Notes under the pieces: generated by a model | Databases searched by the model: none | What the model saw: only the letters and a program-made list of their open reading frames with translations | What the model was told of the DNA's origin: nothing | Source of the DNA: Lineus longissimus | Taxonomy: Eukaryota > Nemertea > Pilidiophora > Heteronemertea > Lineidae | Length of the DNA stretch: 64,000 nt | Direction of reading: 5' to 3' | Assembly: GCF_910592395.1 (NCBI RefSeq) | Contig: NC_088313.1 | Span: 11,446,937-11,510,936, forward strand | Shown here: positions 1 to 10,549 of the stretch, piece after piece | Layout of the letters: the number at the start of each line of letters is the position of its first letter | Position numbering within the stretch: the first letter of the stretch is position 1 | Program-made: the position numbers and the translations under genes

Positions 1-329
1 TTCTCGGCACGCCCTCAGCGCGCGCTCAAATCACAGCGCTGATATGAAAACTTAAGAGGGCAAACGCCGTCGCCGATCGCACGTTGTCCAACCTCGTCGC
101 CTGTTTTGGCAACGGTCCAACTAATGCAACTGTTAGTGTATTTTTAGAATTCGTTTAATTGGCACACGGTTGTAGGCAGAAATTCGTTCTCCTCGGATAG
201 CTAAGACAAAAACCGGCTTTCACTCAACAAATTCTAAGAGAAGTGAATTGAAAGGTTCTACACTCTGGTACGCAGGTATTTGGGTTCAGGAATATTGCCC
301 TTTTACGGCCCTTTTTGGGGCAATTTCCA
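1..329. other. Unassigned sequence at window start
   Basis: GC-richer at the extreme left, then AT-rich. I see no coding frame longer than a few dozen codons and no repeat shared with the rest of the window. The Polinton-derived reading frame of the next feature may fade into the last 100 bases. Confidence 0.4.
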
Positions 330-903
330 CATGATAAAATATATCTTTTAGCCATTAAGCTACATGGTAAATCCATTCCTTGATCAGTATTCTTAGCAAT
401 AATTAAAATCTCATTAACATCTTCTTTATCATATCTGTAGGTTATAAATAAATTACTTTTTGTGAAATCATTTCATAATTGGTTTAGAGCGTTAATTCTA
501 TCCGTGTTTGTTAAATAAGGATTCAGCACTACATGATATACTTTTGATTTAACAAAAGCTTGGTGTAAAAACACTTTGTAATTCATGGAAACATTAATTC
601 CACAATATTGTAGGTGTCTTAGGTATGCATGGTAAATCATTCTAAGATCTGCACAAGTGTAATCAGTTAATTGAGTTTTACGTAGTACCATGTTGATGAA
701 TTCGGTATACCAATCATACTCACCATAACGTATTTTGAAAAACAGTTTATAAACATGTAATCCCTCACTTCTTAATTTACATGGTAGTTTGGCGATTCCA
801 GATTTAAATGCACACTGAATTGTCTTTTCATAACTGGCATCGTTGTGCCATTTCCTTGGGCTTGAGATTAATTTGTATTCAATGATATCTACAGGGAGAA
901 AAT
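330..903 (-). pseudogene. Fragment of a Polinton-associated gene (paralogue of the gene at 41978-42560)
   Basis: Read on the minus strand, one frame runs from about 903 to 330 with a single TGA at 473-475. The peptide parallels the gene at 41978-42560 in order. Shared landmarks are SPRKW near the start, YEKT, GEYDWY, LRHLQYCG against LRYLHYCG, VVLNPYLT, DRIN, and a downstream YRxDKED. I do not recognise a domain of known function. The upstream part is cut at about 903, where LINE sequence begins, so the LINE insertion or a deletion removed the 5' end. It shows that this Polinton family is present at least twice in 64 kb. Similarity was judged by eye, but the match extends over about 150 residues. 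Confidence 0.75.
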
Positions 904-937
904 CGAAGGAGCCAATTCTAAGGACCTGTTCAGAACT

Positions 938-2640
938 GTGACTGCCATTTTGGGTAGTACCAAAACAGTGCTCTTACCAGAACGTTCTAATACCCAGGAT
1001 CTAGCTGAGAAGTTCAGTACCTTCTTCACAGAGAAAATCAGTAAGATTCACCAGAAACTGGAAGTGAAAAGGAACACAGAAGGTTGTTCTCCACATCCAG
1101 CAGCTCTTAGTGTACAGCCTCCAGTGAAGGTGTGTTCGAGTCGTGTTCGGAGGATAAACTTAGGAAAGTTCTCATGGCAGCACCTGTGAAGTCGTGTTGC
1201 CTCGACCCTATCCCAACTTGGCTCTTGCGCAAATGCCAAGATGTGCTACTTCCAGTCCTTGTTCACATTGTGAATAGGTCTTTGCTACTTGGTGAGGTGC
1301 CTGCATCTCTGAAACATGCGCTCCATTGTTGAAGATAGAAACTCTTGACCAGAACCTCCTTGTGAACTATAGACCTGTTTCAAACTTGACATTTCTTTCA
1401 AAGCTCTTAGAGAGGGTTGTTGCTTTACGTCTGAAGCAACACATGTCTTCGGAAGAACTTTTTGAGCCGCATCAATCGGCGTACCGAGAGCACCACAGCA
1501 CTGAGACTGTTCTGTTGAAGGTTGCCAACGACATCTTACTTGCCCTTGACTCAAAAAATGAGGTTCTTGTGGTGCTACTTGATCTCTCCGCGGCATTTGA
1601 CACTGTGGAACACACTGTACTTCTCAACGAGCTGCAAAGCCATATTAGTCTTTCTTGGAATGCACTAGGCTGGTTCTCCTCGTACCTCAGTGGTCGCAAG
1701 ACATTCGTCTCTATCAAAGGGTGTACATCCAGTACCTCGCAGCTTACCACCGGCGTACCGCAAGGATCGGTACTGGGTCCAGTGCTGTTTAATGTTTATA
1801 CATTGACACTGGGGGACGTTATGAGGTCATGCAAGGTGCATTCTTATGAAATGTTTGCTGACGACAATCAGCTGCTTGGAATTTTTCCTTGTGATGATTT
1901 GGTCCAAGGGGTACCTACTTTTGACAACATTGAATAATGCATCCAGAGTGTAGGGAGTTGGCTTCTGGAGAACAATCTCTGTTTTAACGGCCCTAAAACC
2001 GAATTCATGGCCATTACCTCTGCAAAAAGAACGCCATCCATTACCCACATCACGGTGGACGGAGAGCAAATACAATCTGCTAGTGCTGTGCGAGATCTTG
2101 GCGCATGGCTCGATGAACACATGACTATGTCAGTCCACGTAAAGAAAGTTTGTCAGAGCGCCTTTGCCAACCTCCACAACATTGGCCGCATCCGCAAATA
2201 TCTCGATGTGAACAGTACCAAGAGGCTGGTCCAGGCACTAGTAATGTCAAGATTAAGAGACAGTGGCTCCATTGCAAAGAGTACAGAACGCGGCAGCAAG
2301 GGTTGTGTCAAGAACGCTCAAGCGTGACCACATTGCTTCCGTTCTGCGCTCTTTGCACTGGCTTCCAATTAAGCAGCGAATTGATTTCAAGATACTTGCA
2401 ACAACTCACATGATTTTACAAGGACGTGCACCAGCGTACCTTTCCGAGCTAGTACGGAATCTTTGCAGTCAAAGACAAACTCGTGCCACAAGCGGTAGGA
2501 AGCTGCACATCAGCAGGACCAGAACCTCTTATGGTGACAGGTATTTTGCTGTTGGTGCAACCCGCTTGTGGAACCAGCTGCCACCGGACTTTCACTCACA
2601 TGACTCTATTGTATCCTTCAGAAGGGAATTGAAAACGTAG
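938..2640 (+). pseudogene. LINE reverse transcriptase pseudogene (copy 1)
   Basis: Fragments of one RT protein lie in all three plus frames: 938-1189, 1132-1332, 1326-1937, 2007-2327 and 2263-2640. In order one sees the pre-RT linker (EKFSTFFTEKI), NYRPVSNL, HQSAYREHHSTET, the palm motif DLSAAFDTVEH, GVPQGSVLGP, FADD in place of the commoner YADD, and a C-terminal region with LHWLPIKQRIDFK. The enzyme would copy the element's RNA at the target site. At least four frame changes and a TAA at 1935-1937 make it inactive. Confidence 0.85.
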
Positions 2641-2675
2641 CTATTTAGAAAGGCCTTCGGGGAGTAGCGCTTTAA

Positions 2676-3343
2676 AGCTGAACTGCATGAATAAAAAACA
2701 GAAGCGTCCATGTTTTAAAAAATGACCACCGCGTTATGGTTTTCTTCGGATAATACACGATGGAGTATAGGTGAATATTCTTTCTATGAGGCCGTGTGCT
2801 TTTGCTGGTTATATTTCAACACTTCGCAAGTTTTTATGCCGTTTCGGTCCTTTTCTTTGTCGGCGTGCAATTACCTACTAGGCCTGGTAATCATTTCTGG
2901 ACGACCATTTTGTTGGAACCGGTGCCGAGCAATTTATCTACCATGTCTTCCCCGCAAATAGCGGTGAAAGTTTATATGCTGGTGTGGCATGGTCGGGGAT
3001 TGTTTTCATTTATTTCTATTTCTATAATTCTAACTTGTATCGTTTGTTTTTTTCAGATTATCATCAGGACTCACGAACGTACAAGCATGTACATTGTAGG
3101 CCGCCCGCATGCTTTGACATGGCCTTCGTGCTTTTGTACATGTACTTACACTCATGATCCAGCACTTCCGATGTTCTGCTACAGACTGACGGCAGCGCCA
3201 CTGTTTCACTGTAGACTATCATGTTTCTGGCATACTTCTGAAGGGTGTTTCGGACGTTTGCATTTCTCTCGGCCACCGCACTAGGGCGCGGTGGTCTTTT
3301 TTAAAAGCATGGACGCTTCTGTTTTTGTTCATGCAGTTCAGCT
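2676..3343. mobile_element. 668-bp MITE with ~57-bp terminal inverted repeats and TTAA target duplication (piggyBac-like)
   Basis: The left end reads AGCTGAACTGCATGAA and the right end is its reverse complement. The repeat continues inward for about 57 bases through CAGAAGCGTCCATG and GACCACCGCG with a few mismatches. Immediately outside are TTAA at 2672-2675 and TTAA at 3344-3347. TTAA duplication is the hallmark of piggyBac; Kolobok also uses TTAA. The interior has no transposase, so the copy is non-autonomous. It sits within the 3' UTR of the LINE, so it inserted after the LINE. Confidence 0.8.
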
Positions 3344-3388
3344 TTAACATCGCATTATCGTAATGAGAAGCGCTATATAAATATGGAC

Positions 3389-3419
<31 letters not shown>

Positions 3420-3425
3420 GTTATT

Positions 3426-3456
<31 letters not shown>

Positions 3457-3467
3457 GTATTATTAGT

Positions 3468-3528
<61 letters not shown>

Positions 3529-3530
3529 TG

Positions 3531-3566
<36 letters not shown>

Positions 3567-3595
3567 GTTATTGTTATATTATTATTATCATTATT

Positions 3596-3626
<31 letters not shown>

Positions 3627-3647
3627 ATCATCATCATCATCATCATC

Positions 3648-3680
<33 letters not shown>

Positions 3681-3765
3681 TTTTGTTATTATCATTATCA
3701 TTATCACCATCATCATCATCATCATCATCACCACCACCACCACCACCATCATTATTATGTACTTA
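3389..3765. repeat. Compound trinucleotide microsatellite (ATT)n-(GTC)n-(ATC)n-(ACC)n
   Basis: About 375 bases of nearly pure triplet repeats, changing from ATT to TCG/GTC to ATC to ACC. It begins exactly where the LINE 3' tail ends, so it was probably seeded by the LINE's ATT tail. Predicted ORFs rich in Ile, Asp or His here are repeat artefacts. Confidence 0.95.
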
Positions 3766-5089
3766 ACGAGTGGCCATAATAGAAGTTGTGTTTGTCAATT
3801 TTCATCGGGTAGAATTACCGAGCTGTTTGTGTAGATGGGTTAATGGGTTGATTAGCCACTGAAACTATTTTCCATATTCAACAAATGATATATGAATAGT
3901 AAGGTTTTATTGCTGAGATAAGTCGCTAGCTATGGTTAGATTAGATATGTACTGGGTGTGTGCATTTGAGTAACAGGAGCTGCATCTATCAAGCGACTGC
4001 CTTGCTCTTATAAAAGACCTGCAGGCTCGACATAACGTATGGAATAAAATGACATATCATATTTCTCCACACGAGAAAGCTACTTAAGCTGTTCAACTTT
4101 ACAACCATTTGGAAACGTGAAAGAATGGGGAAAGAACGATGGTTGTTGTTAGCATATGATATCTCTTGTTATAGCCCTCGTACTATTTCACACACTTCGT
4201 AACAGATACATGATTCGGCTTCTTCAGTTGTTTACTGTCAGCGACACTCTTGGAATTAGCCAAACTGTTTTTTTCAGGTTTGTAACATCGTATACTTTAT
4301 TGGCTTCGTACCAAACATATGATAATTTTTATTTCTGCATTCACGGATAATCGGCCACTATGGCTCGTTGTAAAGACTTTGATGAGAAGAAATATTGTAT
4401 AATTTGAGAAACTAGTTCGCCATGACACGATAAAATGCAAGCCAGATCGTGGAGGTACAACATACTTCATCTAGCGACATGTATATCCAATTAACAACTC
4501 CGCAAGGCAGATAATTGCTGTTCTTGACCGACTAACGATTTTAAACATTGGAGAAAATAGATTAGTAGACATACTGTGTTGGATTTGTTGTTCATGGTCT
4601 CCCAACTACCAAAAGCTTGCGACATTTGCAACATTGTTTGCAACAATATGTCCGATTGATGTTCGACATTATCAACCGGTAATTACTCCAAATAACTGGT
4701 TTGATCTTGTGAAAAATTGTGATTACAAACACATGCTCTGCACTAACTTGGGATAATACAAATGCATAAAGGGCAAGCTCATAATAGCACAAGGGCCAAT
4801 AACATTACAAAATTTGGACTCGATGAAGAGCCGAATTCACCATTCAGTCATAGCGATCCAGAAGTATTAAGGTAGCAGGAAGGGGTGGGCGTTTGTGGTT
4901 TCTGACTGTGAGGGGGTATAGTTGTGTCTGTTGACTGTGCTTTAATAGGGACTAGGCATGCAGCGCATGATGCCAGTCTCTCTTAATTTTGGTTAGGTCC
5001 GTCCTTTGTTATGACCAAGTAGCTTCTAGAGTGACTCAACCACTGACTCTCTTGATAACAGCGGCCACCTCAGCGCCACCACACTGGGC
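3766..5089. other. Unassigned AT-rich sequence
   Basis: I see no recognisable protein, long repeat or element end here. ORFs are short and none resembles a known family. Confidence 0.5.
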
Positions 5090-5880
5090 CTAAAGGTATA
5101 AGGCTAAGTAGTTTCGCGCAATATGCACCATTCTGGGAAACTCAATGAGGAAGTATGCTCATTAGCGTAATCTATTCTTAGCTCCAGCTCGAGGTAATCT
5201 TGCGCAGTGTTTCTTCGGGCCAGATACATTGTGGTGGAAAACGTCTAGTACAAAAAACGCCTGGCTTGCGCCAGACTAATAGTGAAGAATGTCTGGCTGC
5301 GCGAGACCACTGTGATAAAAATGACCATTACAGAGACTCTTTGACGTAGGCATATACTTTTTACAATTAAAAATGCTCTTTGGTCTCTGATCTTTGATCA
5401 GTTTCTCTATTATTGTAAAGCGCTTTGAGCGGAGATCGCATCTTTGGATACAGCGCTATATAAATTTCATTATGTATGTATGTGCGTATGTATGTATGTA
5501 TACATGCAATAGAATAACCATGCCGTCCCGAGCTTCGCGCGATATGGACAATGCTGGGAAAACTCAATGAGGAAGGTATGCTTATTAGCATAATCTGTTA
5601 TTAGCCCCTGCTCGAGGTAATCTTGCGCAGTGTTGTTTCTGCCCACATACATTATGCTGGAAAACGTCCCGCACAAAGAAAGTCTGGCATGCGCCAGACT
5701 AATAAGTGAAGAACTTCTGGCTGCGCGAGACTTCGGTGATACAAATGACCATTGCAGTCTGGCATGCGCCAGACTGATAAGTGAAGAACTTCTGGCTGCG
5801 CGAGACTACTGTGATACAAATGACCATTGCAGAGACTCTGTGACGTAGGCATGTATTTTTCACAATTAAAAATGCTCTCA
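5090..5880. repeat. Diverged direct duplication (two ~280-bp units) with an internal 77-bp tandem duplication
   Basis: A unit running from CGCGCAATATG through CTCGAGGTAATCTTGCGCAG to ACAATTAAAAATGCTCT occurs at about 5106-5380 and again at about 5533-5880. In the second copy the block GTCTGGCATGCGCCAGACT...GACCATTGCA is itself tandemly duplicated (about 5683-5832). TGCGCCAGACT and GTCTGGCTGCGCGAGAC are also partly palindromic. It is non-coding. The family is unknown to me. The space between the copies holds a LINE/SINE tail. Confidence 0.7.
5381..5519 (+). repeat. LINE/SINE 3'-tail fragment with TGTA-type microsatellite
   Basis: The stretch with AAAGCGCTTTGAG, then GGATACAGCGCTATATAAAT, then repeated TATG/TGTA is the usual 3' end of CR1/L2-like LINEs or their SINEs. 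No coding part accompanies it. It lies between the two copies of the 5.1-5.9 kb duplication. Confidence 0.6.
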
Positions 5881-6699
5881 AGAGACGATATGGAATGATT
5901 TTTTATCACCATTTCCTGAACTATATACCTTCTACTTATCACTTTACATAAATAAATCGGCGTTAGGTCGCGTGCTTTTCTTTCCTCGTGACAATATACA
6001 GCAAAATAGTTACAACCCCACAATTGCGCTATAAGTCCATAATACGGCCACGGTGACCCGTTATAAATGTTTCGCCAGCTTCGCTATTTTGCCGCTACAC
6101 GGCGCGTTGGGTCCTTGCGTCCAGGAGCTCATTATCATATCCTAGTACTGGTAATCATTCATGGCAACAACGCGGTCAACGAGTTACGACACTACTGGAT
6201 GTATAGCGAAGGACCTTATCAATGTACCCAATGTATTGACCACGCTGATAAAATTTAGAATTTCCGTTGTATCCCATGCGTGTATATACTGTCTTTTCAC
6301 CTCTTAACGGTCGATCTCTCATATTCAGGCTGAACCCCTTCATAATGGTTATGCAGAGGACATTGGTATAGTGATAACTAATGGTAGCTGCCCGTCAATA
6401 CGAACGGGCCTAGTTTTATTGTAGGTTTCAGTCATTCAATAACTTATTATTGCTTCGTCATAATTGCAGTGTCGTGCATACACTGACGGAGGCCTATATT
6501 GCATGTTCCATAAACATGTAACTAATGAATATTTTGAAGGTTTCACCCAATAAAAAGCCAGGTCCTTTACTTGAGTAATAAGTAAAGGTCTCTTGATTAG
6601 TGAAAAGTGATTGGGATTTGTTTTGGGACACAGCGTTAACTCGCAGCAATTTAATAAGGTACAGTTGATTAGATAACTGGTGAGATTTCAAGCCTATAT
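5881..6699. other. Unassigned sequence
   Basis: No protein family, long repeat or element end is visible. Short ORFs have no recognisable motifs. Confidence 0.45.
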
Positions 6700-8049
6700 A
6701 AACGGATGCTTCTCTCATAGCACCCCCTTTTGCTCGGACGTTCTACAGACAGACCGTAGTAGTTAAGGAGCCTTCGGTGTCGGAGAAGTTGCGATACTTG
6801 AGAGACTTTGAGAGGGCCCTCGTTCATGGTACCATCTCCACGATGAGATAATTTGCCAACCACTACAAAATACCCGTCGACACGTTTAAAAAGTGGGACC
6901 TGGCTGACCTCGAGCGAAAGGATGCGGGAAATAGGGAAACGACCGTAAGGTGAAGCAGATGCCCATTGGCACGTGGCCCGAGGTGGAGGACGAACTCGCC
7001 AACTGGTTTCAGGATGTGCGAGACTGACGTCTACCTGTTGCCATTGAAGATGTAGAGGAAAAGGCCATGGAGCTATTTCGTGCTTGGTAAGATGCGTTAC
7101 CTGGAAGACCGCTGACAACGCGTAACTGAAACAAAACCGCAGATCCACGATTTTTATGGATCCGATGGCTGGGTTGAACTATTTATGAAGCGAAAGAATA
7201 TCTCTCATCGAAAAGTCACAAAGATCACGAGGACCAAACCAGAACATGCCGCTGTCCTAGTACAGACTTTTCGTGATGACGTCACAGAAATCATTGATCG
7301 TTTCGGGATACCCTTCCGCCTTGTATTTAACATGGACCAAACTTTCGCACTGTTTGACTTTCGGCCACTCTACACCTCCAATGAAAAAGGTGCAAATGCT
7401 GTAGACGTCTGAACGTCAAGGTCCAATGCCAAGTTGGGGTTCACAGTTTCTCTCCGTGTGGCGGCAAATGGTGATGAACTACGAGCTCACTGACCGTCCC
7501 TCGAAGAGGATTCGTTCGGCAACTCAATGCGTTGAAAGATGTTCTTGAAAATGCTATTGTAACGTCACCTCAAATCGGATATGTTAAGCAGGAGACGATC
7601 CATCATTGGCTCGACGAGGTCTTCGCACCGTAAGTCAAGGCAGCACAGGCTGAACACGTTGCCCTGTTGTTGGATCGCTACCGGGTACACCGCACTGAGA
7701 ACTTCGGATTACGTGTCACTGAAGAAGGCGGAATCTTTGAATTCACCCCTGCTTAGTGTACCTCCTTGGCACAACCCTTAGTTCTTACAGTCATGAGATC
7801 TTTCAAAAGTCAGGCACGAAATGCATGGAAGGCTTGGAAGAGAGAAAATACGGACGAAGCTGGGCATGTAATCAGATCGGCCTTAGGGATGTTGTGCAGA
7901 TAATCAGCAATGCCTGGGCGTCTGTTGCCTTCCGCCCAGGGAAGATCGACGCCGCAGGTCCTCAGCCAGTTCTCGACGATGATGAAAACGATGACGAAAA
8001 CGATGGCCTGCAGTTTGTCAACCCGCCAGATGATGAGAACCAGCAGTAA
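6700..8049 (+). pseudogene. pogo/Tigger-like DDE transposase pseudogene
   Basis: Pieces of a Tc1/mariner-pogo transposase lie in several plus frames. Around 6950-7080 is a CENP-B-type helix-turn-helix segment (TWPEVEDELANWF, then a KAMELF-like helix). At 7150-7250 the typical GWVELFMKRKNISHRK appears. The first catalytic Asp lies in FNMDQT (near 7330). A second Asp lies in LLLDRYRVHRT (near 7670, another frame). A C-terminal SFKSQARNAWKAWKRE-like helix follows at 7800-7850, then an acidic tail ending at 8049. Numerous frameshifts and stops make it non-functional. I could not define its terminal inverted repeats. Confidence 0.75.
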
Positions 8050-9160
8050 ACGCCTGGCCCATCGGGGGAAGCCATCGTTGGCCACCTCCTTGAAAACTAA
8101 GAAAAAAAAATTGAATTAAGAATAAATCAAAAAATTTTAAAAATTTAAAAAAATTGAAAAAATTGAAAAATTATGAAAAAGAAATAAAAATGAAAGATCA
8201 AAAAGTTTTTGGAGCCGCGTGTTGGAGTGAGTTGTGAGTAAACGCATGGCCCATCGGGGGAATCCATCGTTGGCCGCCTTCTTGACAACTAATAAAAAAT
8301 AAAATAAATAGAATAAAAAATAATTAATTAAATGAAATGAAAAGGCCAGGGGCCATTGTGTTCACCGGTATTTAGGTAACGACTTAATTGATAATGGACC
8401 TTGAAAAGTAGGTCAAATCAAAAATCTGTATAACATGTAATGCATCCTTGCTGGGAGTACCAACCATAACAACTCGAATACGAATCACTAATGAGCGAGG
8501 TATCACACTTTCTAGGTTTTTACTTTTTGCCAACTGCTGGCCAAGTCGAGAAACAGATCAGACCAAAATTCAGTGTCAGAGTTAACCTGACCTAGGAGGT
8601 CTTGTGTACAAAGTTTCAAGCCCATAGCCCTAGCAGTTACCAAACGTGACACAGTTACGCTCAAACGGCCAATTTACGCCATTTAACCTCTATGACCTTG
8701 AAAAATAGGTCAAATCGAAAACCCCTATTTATGTTTTCAGTTTTGGCCCCTGGTGGCCAAGTCAAGAATCAGACCGGACCGAAATTCAATGTCAAAGGTC
8801 ATCTGACCTAGGGGGTCATGCATACAAAGTTTTGAGTCCATAGCCATATCGGTTAACGTAACGTGACACTGTTTTTGAAATATGATACGACGGACGACGA
8901 CGGACGACGACGACGACGGACGACAGACACTGCGGTGTTGTATAGATTAACCTAGGTGTGCCAAAAATTTAAAAAAAATTAAATTAAAAATCAAAAAAAT
9001 TAAATTAAATTAAATTAAATTAGAAAATTATAAAATTAAGAAAATGAAATTAAAATGAAATAAAAATGAAAGATCAATAAAAATTAAAAAATTATGAAAA
9101 TGAAATAAAAATGAAAGATCAATAAGGTTTTTGGAGCGGTGTGTTGGAGTGAGTTGTACA
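8050..9160. repeat. A-rich region with two sets of direct duplications
   Basis: About 45 bases including GGCCCATCGGGGGAA and CATCGTTGGCC occur at 8055-8100 and again at 8241-8292. A second motif, TTTTTGGAGC followed by GTGTTGGAGTGAGTTGT, occurs at 8202-8236 and at 9125-9157. Long A/T-rich runs (AAATTAAATT-type) separate them. This looks like duplication of the 3' flank of the dead pogo-like element with a further repeat inserted between. Confidence 0.6.
8385..8940. repeat. Two-unit non-coding repeat (GACCTTGAAAA...AGGTCAAAT family)
   Basis: Two diverged ~300-bp units, at about 8395-8690 and 8695-8880. Each starts near GACCTTGAAAA(G/A)TAGGTCAAATC and carries GCCAAGTC, GACCTAGG(A/G)GGTC, ACAAAGTTT and CCATAGCC. 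It ends in a GACGGACGAC-rich microsatellite (8888-8925). The repeated AGGTCA/TGACCT half-sites are notable because nuclear receptors bind such hexamers. Whether this has meaning is unknown. No coding potential. Confidence 0.6.
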
Positions 9161-9721
9161 GATGCAGTGCTATCTAAACAGCATCGTTACAACCTGCTTA
9201 CACTCGCAAGTCCATCACCATTCCGTGAACGGCTTCTCAATTTGCTCTATGTTTCTAACCGCTTGCATCATCTCCTCAGTAAGACCATTACTTAACCGTC
9301 ACTTGCTAATTGAGCAGCTGGACACTGAATCATTATCGGCCGCTCCGTTAGTCCGCTGTTTATATTTAATGCTATCTAAAACTTTTACCTGGCAGACTCT
9401 GAAGAAGACACGGTAGTGTCGAAAGCCAGGCTCAACCGAATTCTATGTCGTTCTACAGAAAATGGTGTTATTTCATACTTTCTTTCTGATATTGTTCATT
9501 TTAATCGACACAGCATATTCCTATTCTCTATGCAAAATATACAAAGTGATTAATTGCCCCAACATCCTGCTGCGATACCGCCCTTACCCTCGTCTACCCT
9601 GCGCCAACCGATGGAACTATTGATTCAGACGATGGCCTCAGCAGGTGGGTTCATTGACACGTTATTGACAGGTATCACCTTGGCTATCCCGACTAGGGTG
9701 ACGTCACTGATCATGTGAATA
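9161..9721. other. Unassigned sequence left of the BEL element
   Basis: No recognisable gene or repeat. The last five bases before the element (CCCAT, 9722-9726) are its target-site duplication. Confidence 0.45.
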
Positions 9722-9726
9722 CCCAT

Positions 9727-10510
9727 TGTGACAGCCAGTAGGCTTGAGACTCCCTTTAAGAGTGTTTGAATTTGGCACCATCCAATTTTACCGCCATTGT
9801 TAGCCTTTTGTTTGAGTCTGCGCAATAGGCGCTCATATACTGATACAGATGGAACCGGGGCGATTGCCGGATCTGTCTTGGTAATTTGGATAAAGCACGG
9901 GATATCAAAGAGGTAATTATGCCTAAGACTATATTGTTTAGAAGGATGAAAGTCCAGTCTGTAACTGTAAGGCCTGTGGAGATGCTGTATCGGTCCAGAT
10001 ACTGTAAAAGGGCCACTTTGATGAGGGGTTTCTCGACCAACATGGCGTTGTTTACCTTTCTAGTCTTTGTTTTGTTGACTTCGCCACTGGGTTTTTGTGG
10101 CCTAAATATAATTTGTAAGGGTTCAGAGAAGTCTTAATTATGTATGTTACTATGTACACTATTTAGTTATGCAGGCCTACAAGCCTGCCAGGTGCCTGGG
10201 ATTCTCTTGTTGGGAGAGAATTTGCACTGTAGCGGCCCGTGGTTTTGCAGGCCTTTTCTAGCTTTCTGTGTGTAGTTTAGTGCAATACTCGTAGATGGCA
10301 GCACCTGACGGCTTGGAGGTTTTGTCTTTCAAGAAGCCAGTTTGGCTCTACTTCTATACTGTTATGAAGGTTGATTGTTTTTTAGTGTGGAAATTATTGT
10401 ATCATTTCAGATTCCACGGACATGAATAAAGAAAGGTTAAAAAAAGATAGTGTTCTGTCGGGTCCTTCGATAGTGCCAAGCCCCGTGTAATTGCCCCCGG
10501 GTCCGTCACA
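9727..10510 (+). repeat. 5' LTR of BEL/Pao element
   Basis: 784 bases, TGTGAC...GTCACA, with AATAAA near 10425 as a probable polyadenylation signal. ORFs inside it are not expected to be genes; identical ones appear in the 3' LTR. No obvious tRNA primer-binding site beginning TGG directly abuts its end. Confidence 0.9.
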
Positions 10511-10549
10511 AAGGAATCTCTTGCTGGAAAGAAGTCGTAGAGGGTAGAG

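Larger units (their letters stand above)
904..3388 (+). mobile_element. 5'-truncated CR1/L2-superclade LINE (copy 1), interrupted by a MITE
   Basis: A non-LTR retrotransposon copy. It starts abruptly at about 904, inside the linker between endonuclease and reverse transcriptase, so the endonuclease is missing, as expected of 5'-truncated LINE insertions. The RT pseudogene runs to 2640. The 3' untranslated region follows, is split by a TTAA-flanked element (2676-3343), and resumes with GAAGCGCTATATAAAT and an ATT-type tail from about 3390. A GCGCT...TATAAAT end followed by short tandem repeats is typical of CR1/L2-like LINEs and of SINEs that borrow their tails. Clade assignment is from RT motifs by eye. 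Confidence 0.8.

Noticed and set aside
3344-3834. ORFs rich in Ile, Asp, Asn or His on both strands
   Set aside because: They are translations of the trinucleotide microsatellite and have no other sequence content.
9756-10137. Two opposite-strand ORFs of 83-95 codons, repeated exactly at 14676-15057
   Set aside because: They lie inside the BEL LTRs. Their repetition is explained by LTR duplication, not by gene conservation.
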